From: Alphaproteobacteria bacterium 43-37
GTDB taxonomy: Bacteria > Pseudomonadota > Alphaproteobacteria > 43-37
DNA: 64,000 nucleotides
Direction of reading: 5' to 3'
NCBI GenBank assembly: GCA_001897475.1
Contig: MKSY01000030.1
Coordinates: 1 to 64,000 of the forward strand
Part shown: one piece after another, positions 8,339-18,444 of the stretch
Position numbering within the stretch: position 1 is the stretch's first letter
How the letters are laid out: each line of letters starts with the position of its first letter
Notes under the pieces: model-generated
Database searches by the model: none
Seen by the model: the letters and a program-made list of their open reading frames with translations, nothing else
What the model was told of the DNA's origin: nothing
Position numbers and translations under genes: made by a program

Positions 8339-9522
8339 GATATGTTCTCGGGTGTTTCATGGTGGTCAGCGTCAGGTTGAAAAAAGTTAATCAGCATTTT
8401 GTAATAAATTTCTTCCAGCATCTCCAAATCCTTAATAGCTACCGCTTCATTAGGCTTGTGAATGGTGGTGTTGAGCAAGCCAAATTCTACGACTGGACAA
8501 ACCGTATGGATAAAGCGTGCATCTGATGTTCCGCCAGTTGTACTTGGATGGGCGTCACGCCCGGTGACAGATGTAATGCTTTCTTGAACCAAGCGAATCA
8601 GGTCAGAGTTTTGAACGATGAAAGGTGACGCTTTAGATAAAGTCGTAAGCTCAAACTCTCGTGGCTCTAATATTTGCAAAAGCTGTTTACGGACCCACTC
8701 TTCAAGCGATGTGAGCGTGTGCAAAACATTAAAGCGAATGTTAAATTGTGCCGAAGCTTCACTGGGGATGACATTAGTGGATTTGTTCGGGCAACAAATT
8801 GAGGAAAACTCAAGATGGGAAGGGTCAAAATCGGCAGTACCATCATCGAGGACCTGTGAGTTTAAATGCTCAATCGCTTGTGCTAAGGTAGGAATTGGGT
8901 TTTCGGCCAATTTTGGATACGCAACATGCCCTGCAGTTCCTAAAACTTTAAGTAAGAAATTAACACTCCCGCGCCGACCTATTTTAAATGTGTCGCCAAG
9001 TTTGCTATGGGAGGTTGGTTCGCCGACAATGCAAACATCTGGTACTTGGTCATTGGCCATCATCCAACCCAGCATCTTGCGTGTACCGTTTATGGCGGGG
9101 CCTTCTTCATCCGAGGTTAGCAAAAAGCTAATGCTACAGTTTTGACTGCCATACTTATCAATGTATCGACGGGCGGCCCTCATGAAAGCGGCAATTGAGC
9201 CTTTCATGTCACTAGCACCGCGGCCAATCACGGCACCGTCTTTTATGGCGCCCGCAAAAGGATCCACATGCCAGTGCTTGATATCTCCTTCAGGGACTAC
9301 ATCAACGTGTCCAGCAAAGCAAAAATGAGGGCCACCGGTGCCAATTCGCAAAAAGAGGTTGTCCACAGGCACCGTATCTGGCTCATGAAAAACTTCTCGA
9401 TGGATAAAAGGATGATCGTCGACAAAATATCCTTGAACATAATCGAGGGCTTTGCTGCCATCTGGAGTGATGGTTACAATTTGAATAAGAGCTTGCAATA
9501 AAACAACAACATTGAGATCCAT
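8335..9522 (-). CDS. dapE: succinyl-diaminopimelate desuccinylase
   Basis: DapE is the dinuclear zinc M20 hydrolase that releases succinate to give LL-diaminopimelate in lysine and peptidoglycan synthesis. The 395 residues show the metal ligands His72/Asp74 (AGHVDVVPEGD), Asp105 (GRGASDMKGS) and the catalytic Glu139-Glu140 (SDEEGP). It begins one base after dapD ends and overlaps kdsB by 4 bases, so dapD-dapE-kdsB are surely cotranscribed. Confidence 0.95.
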   Translation of the reverse strand: MDLNVVVLLQALIQIVTITPDGSKALDYVQGYFVDDHPFIHREVFHEPDTVPVDNLFLRIGTGGPHFCFAGHVDVVPEGDIKHWHVDPFAGAIKDGAVIGRGASDMKGSIAAFMRAARRYIDKYGSQNCSISFLLTSDEEGPAINGTRKMLGWMMANDQVPDVCIVGEPTSHSKLGDTFKIGRRGSVNFLLKVLGTAGHVAYPKLAENPIPTLAQAIEHLNSQVLDDGTADFDPSHLEFSSICCPNKSTNVIPSEASAQFNIRFNVLHTLTSLEEWVRKQLLQILEPREFELTTLSKASPFIVQNSDLIRLVQESITSVTGRDAHPSTTGGTSDARFIHTVCPVVEFGLLNTTIHKPNEAVAIKDLEMLEEIYYKMLINFFQPDADHHETPENIS

Positions 9523-9523
9523 T

Positions 9524-10366
9524 TTAAAACCTTAAGAGTTCATTGAGGGAGGTTTTTTGTCGAGTTCTCTCATCCACTTTTTTTATAATAACCGCACAAT
9601 TAAGAGAGGGTAAATGGGGTTTGTCTGCAAGATAAGATCCACTGACTACCACGCTGTATGGTGGAACGAGGCCATAGGATACTTCGCCCGTATGACGATC
9701 AACGATTTTTGTGCTGGATCCGATGAAAACGCCCATGCCGATCACAGCTCCTTTGCCGACAATAACACCTTCCACTATTTCACTTCGCGCACCAATAAAG
9801 CAGCCATCTTCGATGATGACAGGATTGGCTTGAAGTGGTTCTAAAACGCCTCCAATTCCAGCTCCACCTGAAATATGGCAATTAGCACCGATCTGAGCGC
9901 AGGAGCCAATAGTTGCCCATGTGTCAATGAGCGTGCCCGGGCCTACCCATGCTCCAACATTGACAAAGCTTGGCATCAGAATAACATTGGGGCCGATGTA
10001 AGCGCTATGGCGAACAATGCTGCCAGGTACGGCACGTATCTGAAGATCCTGGAATTCTTTTTCTGTGAAACCATCAAACTTAAGTGCTACTTTATCAAAC
10101 CAGTAGCGATGCGATTCATGAATGCCTGGGGCGCCAAAAATTTCTTTATTTGAAAAAAGCCTAAAGGATAAGAGGATTCCTTTTTTAATCCATTGATGAA
10201 CTATCCATTTTCCATCCTTCATCTCGCAAACGCGAATGTCGCCGCTGTCTAGTCGTTTCAATAGGTTGGTTACGGCTGCATTGACGCCTTGAACTTGAGC
10301 AAGATTGTCACGCATCTCCCAAGCTTTATCTATGGTGCTTTCCAAGTCTTGAAGTTCTATACTCAT
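9524..10366 (-). CDS. dapD: 2,3,4,5-tetrahydropyridine-2,6-dicarboxylate N-succinyltransferase
   Basis: DapD uses succinyl-CoA to open and succinylate tetrahydrodipicolinate, the step before DapC/DapE. The 280 residues have a helical N-terminal domain followed by a left-handed beta-helix with hexapeptide repeats (about 110-225, for example [19 protein letters not shown]) and the conserved [14 protein letters not shown] block. It lies 15 bases after engB and directly precedes dapE. Confidence 0.95.
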   Translation of the reverse strand: MSIELQDLESTIDKAWEMRDNLAQVQGVNAAVTNLLKRLDSGDIRVCEMKDGKWIVHQWIKKGILLSFRLFSNKEIFGAPGIHESHRYWFDKVALKFDGFTEKEFQDLQIRAVPGSIVRHSAYIGPNVILMPSFVNVGAWVGPGTLIDTWATIGSCAQIGANCHISGGAGIGGVLEPLQANPVIIEDGCFIGARSEIVEGVIVGKGAVIGMGVFIGSSTKIVDRHTGEVSYGLVPPYSVVVSGSYLADKPHLPSLNCAVIIKKVDERTRQKTSLNELLRF

Positions 10367-10381
10367 GATCTCTCCCCAGCG

Positions 10382-11035
10382 TTAAATTATACCAATGGAT
10401 TCAGCAATGGAAAGCCTTAATTCATCTACCCCCAACTTTGTTTTTGCGCTTGTTCGTATAATTTGAGGATGACAAAAACTTAAGGTAAGCGCCATTTTCT
10501 CAAGGGATTCGAGGAGTTGTTTATGGGGAGCTTCTTTATCAACTTTCGTGAGGACAACTTGGAAGGGGATGGCTGCATTTTGAAAAAAATGCATAGCACC
10601 TGCGTCGCTCTCTTTAAGAGGGTGCCGACAATCAACTAACAAAATCACTTTTCGAAGCGCAGATCGAGATTGGATATAATAGGTAATGAGTTTTTTCCAT
10701 GTATTTAAGTCTTGTTTTGAGACTGCTGCATACCCATATCCTGGCAGATCAACCAACGTTAATATGTTTCCCAAATTAAAAAAATTGATTTGGCGCGTTC
10801 TTCCGGGGCTTATGGAAACACGTGCTAAGCTCTTGCGAAATGTGAGGGCGTTAATGATGCTTGATTTACCAACATTGGAGCGGCCAACAAAGGCAATTTC
10901 CGGTAAATTATTATGAGGTAGCTGTGACGCAAAGGCTGCGCCAGCCACAAAGCGACAGTCCGCTTGGAACAGCCTTAAAAGGGCTTTTGACTGGGCGACT
11001 TTTGCTTGCTCCAAGCTTAAATCTATTTCTTCCAC
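10382..11035 (-). CDS. engB: ribosome biogenesis GTPase EngB/YsxC
   Basis: This TrmE-Era-class GTPase assists 50S subunit assembly. The 217 residues contain the P-loop GRSNVGKSSIIN, the G3 motif DLPGYG and the G4 motif TKVD. It overlaps the end of yidC by 13 bases. The order rpmH-rnpA-yidD-yidC-engB is classic. Confidence 0.95.
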   Translation of the reverse strand: MEEIDLSLEQAKVAQSKALLRLFQADCRFVAGAAFASQLPHNNLPEIAFVGRSNVGKSSIINALTFRKSLARVSISPGRTRQINFFNLGNILTLVDLPGYGYAAVSKQDLNTWKKLITYYIQSRSALRKVILLVDCRHPLKESDAGAMHFFQNAAIPFQVVLTKVDKEAPHKQLLESLEKMALTLSFCHPQIIRTSAKTKLGVDELRLSIAESIGII

Positions 11036-12756
11036 TTCGGTTTCACTCGGTTAGAATTCACAGCGAGCTTATTAGGATTTTTTGCTTCCATGCGCATAAT
11101 CAAAACTTGTTGACCCATGGATAGTAGGTTATTCCAAGCCCAGTAAATCACCAGACCAGCTGAAAATCGTGCCAGGATGATGGTGAAGAAAATGGGCATA
11201 AACATAAAGACCTTAGCTTGCACAGCATCCGTTGGCTGAGGGTTAAGTTTTTGCTGCACAAACATGGTGAGCCCCATAATGATTGGCCATAACCCAAACA
11301 TGAGGTAAGAGGGAGGATCCCATGGGATTAAGCCAAATAGATTAAAAACGGTTGTGGGATCTGGGGCTGATAAGTCTTGGATCCATCCAAAGAAAGGGGC
11401 GTGTCGCATTTCAATGGTTACAAACAAAACTTTATAGAGTGCAAAAAACACAGGAATTTGCATGACCATAGGCAGGCATCCAGCCAATGGGTTGATCTGG
11501 AATTTTCGATAAAGCTCCATCATGGCTTCGTTCATTTTAACCCGGTCATCCCCATAGCGTTCTTTTAGTTTAGCCAACTCTGGCTGCAGCTGTTTCATCT
11601 TTGCCATTGAACGATAAGATTTATTCGCAAGGGGAAACAGGATGAGCTTGATGAGAACAGTTAAAAGAAGAATGCTGAGGCCAAAATTGCCTAACCAATT
11701 GTGCAAAAGGTTTAAGAAAGAAAAGATTGGCTTGGTCAGGAAATAGAACCAACCAAAATCAATGGCCAAGTCAAATCGTGGGATATTGTATGCCGCTGCA
11801 TAAGCGTCCAAAACATTTACCTGCTTAACACCTGTAAAAGCATGCTCGCTCACTTCGACCGTTTGCTGCGCTTGTACTTCCACAGGAGCGTAGACAAGCT
11901 CAGCCGTGTAAACGTCCTTTTGGTTGGTGTTGATTGTTTTAAAATGACCAACAAATTGTTGGTGGGAAGAGGGAATAAGTGCTGTAAGCCAATATTTATC
12001 GGTGATCCCAATCCAACCACCTTGTGAAGGCATTTCCATATGATGTTTTTCACGAAGCTTTTTGTAGCTAAGCTCTTCTAGTTTTCCGTTAAATACACCA
12101 ATTGGTCCTTCATGTAGAATGAAGAAATCAGCAATCTCTGGTGTGCCTTTCCGCTCAATATTTGAATAAGGGGTCAGCTGGAATGATCGATCTGTTTTGT
12201 TGATAACTTTATGGTTGATGGTAAACAAATATTTCTCATCAATCTTAAATGTTCTTTCGAAAGCAAGCCCGTGTCCATTCTCCCAATAGATGGTAACTGG
12301 GGTATCGGGTGTTAAAATATCTCCGGATTTTACTTTCCAAAGCGTATCAGCGTTTGGCGTTAAAGTTTGTGGATCGTGTGCATGCCAAGCAAATAAGATG
12401 CGGTAAGTATCTGCTGACTTTTCGGGCGAGAGAATCTTAATCTCGGCGCTGCTAGGGTCAATTTTTTCATGATAATGCTTGAGGGTAATGTCATCAATGA
12501 TTCCCCCCTTAAGGCAAATGGAGCCATGAACGGATGGAGCCTCGACGCTTAACCGAGGTTCTGTTTTCAAAGCTGCTGCTCGGTCAAGGGTGACAGGGGC
12601 GCTTTGAGAAATAACTTGTGCTGTCGGAGTATGGATGGCTGTGGCTTGAGCCCTTACTGCGGAATCAATTTTTGGTTTTTCATAAAAATAGTAAAAGCCA
12701 AAAAGAATTAATCCAGCTAAAATGACTGTCATAATTAAATTTTTCTGTTCGTTCAT
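11023..12756 (-). CDS. yidC: membrane protein insertase YidC
   Basis: YidC inserts and folds inner-membrane proteins with or without SecYEG. The 577 residues match the Gram-negative form: an N-terminal anchor (about 8-26), a large periplasmic beta domain (about 55-345) and the conserved C-terminal helices, including PLANKSYRSMAKMKQLQPEL and the region NPLAGCLPMVMQIPVFFALY. The basic C-terminus is KPKWKK. It follows yidD by 3 bases. Confidence 0.97.
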   Translation of the reverse strand: MNEQKNLIMTVILAGLILFGFYYFYEKPKIDSAVRAQATAIHTPTAQVISQSAPVTLDRAAALKTEPRLSVEAPSVHGSICLKGGIIDDITLKHYHEKIDPSSAEIKILSPEKSADTYRILFAWHAHDPQTLTPNADTLWKVKSGDILTPDTPVTIYWENGHGLAFERTFKIDEKYLFTINHKVINKTDRSFQLTPYSNIERKGTPEIADFFILHEGPIGVFNGKLEELSYKKLREKHHMEMPSQGGWIGITDKYWLTALIPSSHQQFVGHFKTINTNQKDVYTAELVYAPVEVQAQQTVEVSEHAFTGVKQVNVLDAYAAAYNIPRFDLAIDFGWFYFLTKPIFSFLNLLHNWLGNFGLSILLLTVLIKLILFPLANKSYRSMAKMKQLQPELAKLKERYGDDRVKMNEAMMELYRKFQINPLAGCLPMVMQIPVFFALYKVLFVTIEMRHAPFFGWIQDLSAPDPTTVFNLFGLIPWDPPSYLMFGLWPIIMGLTMFVQQKLNPQPTDAVQAKVFMFMPIFFTIILARFSAGLVIYWAWNNLLSMGQQVLIMRMEAKNPNKLAVNSNRVKPKWKK

Positions 12757-12759
12757 GTT

Positions 12760-13044
12760 CTAGTCCAACTCTTCTTTCTTAGGCACAGGATCAAAGCCAG
12801 ACCCACCCCACGGATGACATCGGCAAACTCGTTGTAGCGCAAGTTGCATACCTTTTACAAGACCATGTGTTTCAAGCGCTTCTTTGGCATAGGATGAACA
12901 TGTAGGTAAAAAGCGGCAACGTGGCGCAAGATAAGGCGAGATGAGCTTCTGGTAACACCAAATGAGTCCTAGGAAAATCAAAGCTAGAATGTAAGATGCC
13001 TGCTTTTTAGAGCTGAGGATCATGTTTTTTAAATGTGGCATCAA
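12760..13044 (-). CDS. yidD: membrane protein insertion efficiency factor YidD
   Basis: This small membrane-associated protein of 94 residues has the family signature [20 protein letters not shown] and the C-terminal [13 protein letters not shown] hydrophobic helix lies at about 17-32. The start overlaps the end of rnpA by 38 bases, a usual arrangement for this pair. Confidence 0.93.
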   Translation of the reverse strand: MMPHLKNMILSSKKQASYILALIFLGLIWCYQKLISPYLAPRCRFLPTCSSYAKEALETHGLVKGMQLALQRVCRCHPWGGSGFDPVPKKEELD

Positions 13045-13375
13045 GCACCGTTAGAAGATTCTGCTCAAAGGTAGAAAAAGGTCTGGTAACAAGGCTTGAC
13101 CTAGCAATAACATTGAATGCGATGGAGTAAGGGAATGATTTTTGTTTAAGCCACGGGAGGACGACTGATCGTATCCGCCTTTTGGCCAAGTTTCGTTGAA
13201 CAGCTCCGCCAACTTTTCGGCTGCATGTTATTCCAAAGGTGCAAATAGGGTGAAAGGAAGATACCTCCATAGCCTGTACAAGCACTTGTAAGATAAAATC
13301 TTGTCCTTGGAATCGTTTGCCTTGTGACGAGAGCCTGACAAAGCTGGCTCTTCTTTTAAGTATAGTGTAGTGCAA
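13007..13375 (-). CDS. rnpA: ribonuclease P protein component
   Basis: RnpA is the protein subunit of RNase P, which trims tRNA 5' leaders. The 122 residues contain the RNA-binding signature, here [12 protein letters not shown], and the N-terminal [20 protein letters not shown]. The start is TTG at 13375, 5 bases after the rpmH stop. No ATG is available upstream in frame within the gap, so TTG is the best choice. Confidence 0.93.
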   Translation of the reverse strand: MHYTILKRRASFVRLSSQGKRFQGQDFILQVLVQAMEVSSFHPICTFGITCSRKVGGAVQRNLAKRRIRSVVLPWLKQKSFPYSIAFNVIARSSLVTRPFSTFEQNLLTVLDATFKKHDPQL

Positions 13376-13380
13376 GAAAG

Positions 13381-13515
13381 CTATGCAGACAGGCGAGCGC
13401 GACCTTGAGCACGACGACGTGCTAAAACTCTACGACCAGTGGCTGTTGCCATACGAGTGCGAAACCCGTGACGCCTCTTACGGATAAGACGACTTGGCTG
13501 AAATGTGCGCTTCAT
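13381..13515 (-). CDS. rpmH: 50S ribosomal protein L34
   Basis: The 44-codon frame reads [20 protein letters not shown] and continues with the usual [19 protein letters not shown] block, ending LSA. This is a textbook L34, rich in Arg/Lys. GAGGAG lies eight bases ahead of the ATG. It is the first gene of the long minus-strand operon and has its own promoter at 13551-13579. Confidence 0.97.
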   Translation of the reverse strand: MKRTFQPSRLIRKRRHGFRTRMATATGRRVLARRRAQGRARLSA

Positions 13516-13550
13516 GTCCGCTTCTCCTCATAAATCAAAACCAGATTGGT

Positions 13551-13579
13551 TTATAATGCCTTTTAATAGATATCGTCAA
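13551..13579 (-). promoter_or_regulatory. sigma70-type promoter of the rpmH operon
   Basis: Reading the minus strand, TTGACG (13579-13574), a 17-bp spacer and TTATAA (13556-13551) precede rpmH by about 35 bases. The -35 box overlaps the edge of an 8-bp inverted repeat (see 13577-13610). Confidence 0.6.
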
Positions 13580-13610
13580 CGAAAAACTGTTCTTTCGTTG
13601 TGTTTTTTTT
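13577..13610 (+). terminator. hairpin plus T-tract reading on the plus strand (terminator or operator)
   Basis: CAACGAAA (13577-13584) pairs with TTTCGTTG (13593-13600) and is followed by TGTTTTTTTT. As a terminator it would work on the plus strand, where no gene ends nearby. The left arm overlaps the -35 box of rpmH, so an operator is another reading. Confidence 0.35.
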
Positions 13611-13706
13611 AAGTCATCTTTCTCGTTGCTGTATTTTTGTTGCCATTGTGATTCTCGAAGAGGCATGGCGGTTAAAATAAGACACGTGTAATGACTTTTG
13701 CTTCAA

Positions 13707-15779
13707 TCAAAAATCGACACCTAATGCTTTCAGAATAAATACCTGCATTTGAGCAATCTCTTTTAAATAATCAAAACGACCTGAAGCGCCAGAATGCCCC
13801 ATGCCCATTTCAGTTTTTAAGAACAGCATATGCCCATCTTGAGTGCGTGTTTTGACATCACGCAGTTTAGCGACCCATTTGGCGGGTTCCCAGTAGGTAA
13901 CGCGTGGATCATTCAAGCCTGCATTCACAAACAAATGAGGATACGTTTGATCCGTGACGTTGTCATAAGGTGAATAGGATAGCATATAGTCATAATACTT
14001 AGGGTCATTGGGATTGCCCCACTCTTTCAATTCAGGCTCTGTAAGCGGAAGAGAAGTATCAAGCATGGTTGTCATTACGTCCACAAATGGGACATCTGCA
14101 ATGGCAGCTCCAAATAAGTCAGGCGCCATGTTAATGCTGGCACCAATGAGCATGCCGCCTGCGCTGCCTCCCCAAATGCCGATCTTTCCTTTGGTTGTTA
14201 GCTCTTCTGCAATGAGATATTGAGCAGCGCTGATGAAATCAAGAAAGGTGTTCTTTTTCTTTAAATATTTGCCGTCTTCATACCATTTTTTGCTCATCTC
14301 GCTGCCGCCGCGGATATGGGCAATGGCATAGATTACGCCACGATCAATTAAGGAAAAACGGCTCTCCTTAAAGCTTACTGGCATACTGAAACCATAGGAT
14401 CCATATCCATACAATAAAAGAGGGGCAGGCATTTTGATGCCCTTCTTGTAAACCAATGAGATTGGAACTTCCACGCCATCGTGGGATTTAGCCATATGTC
14501 GTTCGACAACGTAATCAGAAGGATTAAAGCCGGATGGAATTTCTTGAACTTTTTTTACATCAAACACAAAGGTGTTCAGATTGATATCAATCACAGATGT
14601 CGGCGTGGCTAAGGATGAATAGGCCACCCGAAGTATGGCGGTGTCATACGTGGCATTGGTGGCAAGGCTTACATCATAAGCAGCTTCTTTAAAGGGAACC
14701 TTTTTTATGTCGCGGTTAGGATCCATGACGTATATAACAGGAAGGCCAGCTTCGCGTCCTTCAATAATCAGATGCTTTGAAAATGCCAAAAGCCCAGTAA
14801 TATAAAAATTTTCGTTATGTGGCAGGACCTCTTCTTCAAGGCGTGTTGTGTCTTTATCGTTGATGAAGACGAGGCGCCCATTGAGATGCTGATCATCGTG
14901 AATGACCATTGCCCAGTTATTTCCCCAATGCTCTAAGTTATACTCAACTCTATTTTGTCTTGGCCTAAAACAAACTGGTTGAGCTATAGGGTCTGTTGTG
15001 GGAATGAGGTTGATTTCATTCTCTTCGTGGCCATGGGAAACGATCAAGACATGAGACCTGTCTTGGGTCTCAGCAATGTTTAATTGGAATGTACGATCCT
15101 TTTCATGGAACACCAAAACGTCCTTCTTGGGATCCCCTCCAAGGGCGTGTCGATAAACTTTCTCAGTGCGCCATGTCTCCTCAATTGGGGCGTAAAACAC
15201 GTAGTCGTCATTGGCTGACCAGATTGCATTGCCCATGACATTATCAATGTGAGAAAAAGTAGCCTTCGGATTTGTAAGGTCTTTGAAATAAAGGGTGAAG
15301 CGCTCTGAGCCATTGATATCGATGGCGTAAGCTACATAGCGATGATTGTTACTTACGCTGACGGTTGAGACCTTGAAATATTCATGCCCAGAGGCTAATT
15401 GCGGTATATCTAATATGACCTCTTCGGGGGCGTTTAAAGATCCCCTCTTACGACAAATCAATGGATATTGGGCGCCAGCTTCAAACCGCCTGTAATACCA
15501 GTACTCTCCATCTTGATAAGGTGGAGATGAGTCATCCTGCTTAATGCGGCCTTTCTGCTCTTCAAAAATTGTTTCGATATCTTTTTCCCACCCATCAAAC
15601 GCTGCTTGGGTATAGCTGTTTTCTTGGTTTAGATAGTCAAGGATAGCTTTATCTTCAACAGGCTTAGGATAAGTTTGGTTTCTCAACCAATGATAGGGAT
15701 CTTGCCGCGACTTCCCATGGAGCATGTGAGTGTGATCAATCTTTTGAGCCAAAGGGGGTGGCGGTAACCTAAATGTCAT
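13707..15779 (-). CDS. ptrB: S9 family oligopeptidase (oligopeptidase B)
   Basis: This cytosolic serine peptidase of the prolyl oligopeptidase family cuts short peptides after basic residues if it is true oligopeptidase B. The 690 residues have an N-terminal beta-propeller (about 75-410) and a C-terminal alpha/beta hydrolase domain. The nucleophile Ser in GGSAGG is near residue 537, and the catalytic His in MGMGHSGASG is near 660. The length and the start PPPLAQKIDHTHMLHG fit the family. The gene is separate from the rpmH operon. Confidence 0.88.
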   Translation of the reverse strand: MTFRLPPPPLAQKIDHTHMLHGKSRQDPYHWLRNQTYPKPVEDKAILDYLNQENSYTQAAFDGWEKDIETIFEEQKGRIKQDDSSPPYQDGEYWYYRRFEAGAQYPLICRKRGSLNAPEEVILDIPQLASGHEYFKVSTVSVSNNHRYVAYAIDINGSERFTLYFKDLTNPKATFSHIDNVMGNAIWSANDDYVFYAPIEETWRTEKVYRHALGGDPKKDVLVFHEKDRTFQLNIAETQDRSHVLIVSHGHEENEINLIPTTDPIAQPVCFRPRQNRVEYNLEHWGNNWAMVIHDDQHLNGRLVFINDKDTTRLEEEVLPHNENFYITGLLAFSKHLIIEGREAGLPVIYVMDPNRDIKKVPFKEAAYDVSLATNATYDTAILRVAYSSLATPTSVIDINLNTFVFDVKKVQEIPSGFNPSDYVVERHMAKSHDGVEVPISLVYKKGIKMPAPLLLYGYGSYGFSMPVSFKESRFSLIDRGVIYAIAHIRGGSEMSKKWYEDGKYLKKKNTFLDFISAAQYLIAEELTTKGKIGIWGGSAGGMLIGASINMAPDLFGAAIADVPFVDVMTTMLDTSLPLTEPELKEWGNPNDPKYYDYMLSYSPYDNVTDQTYPHLFVNAGLNDPRVTYWEPAKWVAKLRDVKTRTQDGHMLFLKTEMGMGHSGASGRFDYLKEIAQMQVFILKALGVDF

Positions 15780-15859
15780 TGCGTGTGTCTCCGATGAAAA
15801 TATAAGCAGAATTAAGGCGAATTAGGGGCTGTACAACCTTATGAAAGGTTTTAAGTACA

Positions 15860-16978
15860 TTAGAATACATCCTTGATAATCTCAGGAGAAGCAATGTAAA
15901 CAAACAGATCATTCTTGGGGACAAAATTCGTCCGATTGGCTTCAATAGTTGTGGCGGAAGTGCGCTTAAAGAGCATGTCAGGCCAAAGAGAACAAGTCTG
16001 CGCGATGCCATCCTTCGGATGCTTAATAATCAAAGTGAAATTTTTGATCGGTTCTTGCCCAAGGGAATCAGATTGCAGCATGTAAGCTACTTCGTAAACA
16101 TAGGTTCCTTTGTTTTGATCCGGCGCTTGCAAGTCTTGTGAGAATTTTTTCAAAAGCCAACTGATAAGGTCTTGCTCGAGCCCGGTCTTTTCGTTGAAGC
16201 AAGCGTTGTCGAAAAAGCATCCTGTGTGCAAAAGCCCGATGGCCAAAGATTCCAACGGTGGGCGTTCATCGTCAAAATAGACGGAAATAAAGCCAGTTGC
16301 AGGATGATAGCTATATTCAATCTCTGTTTCTTCTCCTGCTGCAAACGTTTGCTTCCATTCAAAACGGATGTCTTTATGCCAAAGAGGGGTGCCTGATTGA
16401 TCAACAAGCTTTAAATCTTTTAATTTTTCTGTCCGTTCTTTACATTCATTTAAATCAAAATTTATCAATGGAAGGTTATTGCAGCTGGCGACTTCTGGGT
16501 TTAACGGCAAGTTATTGTTTTTGAGTAAAGCCGTAACATCTTGAGTGCCTTTAAAGGCTTGATCCAACCGTTTGACGTCAATGGGTTTGCCATTAATTTT
16601 AGTGGAGAAATTCAAGAATGGTAGCTTGTTTTTATCTGGGCGATCTAATGTCCAGGAGCTTGAGCGGTTATGATTATATAGTTTGGCTTCAAGAATATCT
16701 TCATCCCAATAGTTTTGAGTGCCCATGTTGCGGTGAGGGTGGCTTGGAATATGAAAAGCCATTTCAGTGGAAATATTAGCTTTTGAGTTATTACGAATAA
16801 CCATCACGCACCTAATGGTGGTGGCACTAATAAAAAGCTCCTTTTTCTCGATAGAGAGCCCAGATGTTTTATCGACTGTAATGCCACTGGCGCCCCAAGG
16901 CGGAGTAAGCTCAGCATGGGCATAAAATGGTAATAAGATAAGTGTTAATAATATGGTGATGAAAAATCGTTTTATCAT
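15860..16978 (-). CDS. exported protein, DUF4424-like
   Basis: A clear Sec signal peptide (residues 1-22, cut after AHA) begins a 372-residue periplasmic or secreted protein. Early strands read ELFISATTIRCVMVIRNNSK, followed by a beta-rich domain and DVTALLKNNNLPLNPE. This arrangement recalls DUF4424, a family of periplasmic proteins without known role. It stands alone, 80 bases upstream of ptrB on the same strand and divergent from cca. Confidence 0.55.
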   Translation of the reverse strand: MIKRFFITILLTLILLPFYAHAELTPPWGASGITVDKTSGLSIEKKELFISATTIRCVMVIRNNSKANISTEMAFHIPSHPHRNMGTQNYWDEDILEAKLYNHNRSSSWTLDRPDKNKLPFLNFSTKINGKPIDVKRLDQAFKGTQDVTALLKNNNLPLNPEVASCNNLPLINFDLNECKERTEKLKDLKLVDQSGTPLWHKDIRFEWKQTFAAGEETEIEYSYHPATGFISVYFDDERPPLESLAIGLLHTGCFFDNACFNEKTGLEQDLISWLLKKFSQDLQAPDQNKGTYVYEVAYMLQSDSLGQEPIKNFTLIIKHPKDGIAQTCSLWPDMLFKRTSATTIEANRTNFVPKNDLFVYIASPEIIKDVF

Positions 16979-17064
16979 AGCTACGGCTTAAGTTTTTATT
17001 ATATGATCATCTTATCTTCCCATGGTCAACCCCTTGAAAAAGGTAGGAACATAGTTTGGAGTGA

Positions 17065-18444
17065 ATGGTGGTTTCAGAAGTTCCAGAATTTGTCATAAGC
17101 TTTGCTAAAAACATAGCCTTAGAGGGTGGGCGGGCTCTGTGTGTGGGAGGGAGTGTCCGTGATAGAGTCATCGGCTTGCCAGCCCATGATTGGGATATGG
17201 AGGTTTATGGGTTAAATCCGGCGCAATTAGAAAAAATTTTAAAAGAATATGGAAACGTTGTTTTTGTGGGAAAAATTTATGGAGTATACCGGCTTATAAA
17301 TCCGCCGCTCGATGTTTCTCTTCCTAGAAAAGATCGTGCGTGTGGAAGTGGGCATAAAGATTTTGATGTCACAGTTGATAGTGCGCTGTCTTTTGAAGAG
17401 GCATTTCGTAGGCGCGATTTGACTATGAATAGCATAGGTTACGATCCTTTGACTTGCGAATGGGTTGATCCGTTTCAGGGCATTAAGGATATTAAGGATA
17501 AAGTTCTGCGAGCAACTGACCCAGTGACATTTGTTGAAGATCCTCTGAGAGCTTTGAGGGTGGCCCAATTTGTTGGGCGGTTTGAAATGCGCCCTGATCC
17601 ATCTCTTATTGAGCTGTGCAAGCAAATTGATCTAAGCTCGTTATCAGGCGAAAGAGTGTATTGGGAGTTTGTTAAATTACTGACGTTGAGCCGCAAGCCC
17701 TCTTTAGGGTTTGAATTTTTAAGGCAAACAGGCCTTTTAAGATTCTTTCCGCTTCTTAAGTCTCTCGTTGATGTCCCGCAAGATCTTATCTGGCATCCTG
17801 AGGGAGATGTTTGGACGCATACAATGATGGTGATTGATGCGGCTGCTGGATTAAGGACAGGCGATAAAGCGAAAGATGGGGTGCTGATGTTTGCGTGTCT
17901 TTGTCATGACGTGGGTAAGGTGGAGGCTACCTATTTTGATGGTGTGCATATCCGATCCAAGGGGCATGAAATGATGGGGGTCAAGCCCACTCAAGAGTTT
18001 TTGGAGGGGCTAAGGGCGCCCAATGTAGTGATTCAGCAAATTGGTGGGCTGGTTAGGTGGCATTTATCGCCGGTTGCATTGCCGCTTGGTGGGGCAAATG
18101 TGTCTGCTTACCGGCGGTTGGCCAGAGAGCTTCAAAAGGCTGGATTGTCCATGATGGATTTGTACCGTGTCGCCTTAGCTGATCATCGGGGGAGAGGTGT
18201 TAATGTCCATACGGCAAAAAGTCTAGATGCGCTTGAAGTGTTTAAATCTAGTATTGAAGCTTATCAGCTTGATAAAGCTTTTCCTGAGGACAAAGTCACA
18301 GGAGGGATGTTGATGAGCCGCGGTATGAAGCCTGGGCCTGAGATAGGGAGAATGTTGGAAGTTTGCCGCGCTATTCAAGATGAGGAGCCTCATCTGCCGG
18401 CTCATGATATCCTTGAGCGGGCGTTTAAAGTTGAGTGTGGCTAA
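17065..18444 (+). CDS. cca: CCA tRNA nucleotidyltransferase / poly(A) polymerase family protein with HD domain
   Basis: The enzyme adds or repairs the CCA end of tRNA. The nucleotidyltransferase head shows GGSVRD (about 26-31) and HDWDMEVYGL with the two metal-binding aspartates. RRDLTMNSIGYDP is the nucleotide-recognition motif. An HD phosphohydrolase domain follows with HTMMVIDAA and CLCHDVGK (about 250-285). The 459-residue length fits HD-containing bacterial class II enzymes. I cannot separate CCA-adding from poly(A)-adding activity by sequence alone, but no second copy is in the window. Confidence 0.85.
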   Translation: MVVSEVPEFVISFAKNIALEGGRALCVGGSVRDRVIGLPAHDWDMEVYGLNPAQLEKILKEYGNVVFVGKIYGVYRLINPPLDVSLPRKDRACGSGHKDFDVTVDSALSFEEAFRRRDLTMNSIGYDPLTCEWVDPFQGIKDIKDKVLRATDPVTFVEDPLRALRVAQFVGRFEMRPDPSLIELCKQIDLSSLSGERVYWEFVKLLTLSRKPSLGFEFLRQTGLLRFFPLLKSLVDVPQDLIWHPEGDVWTHTMMVIDAAAGLRTGDKAKDGVLMFACLCHDVGKVEATYFDGVHIRSKGHEMMGVKPTQEFLEGLRAPNVVIQQIGGLVRWHLSPVALPLGGANVSAYRRLARELQKAGLSMMDLYRVALADHRGRGVNVHTAKSLDALEVFKSSIEAYQLDKAFPEDKVTGGMLMSRGMKPGPEIGRMLEVCRAIQDEEPHLPAHDILERAFKVECG

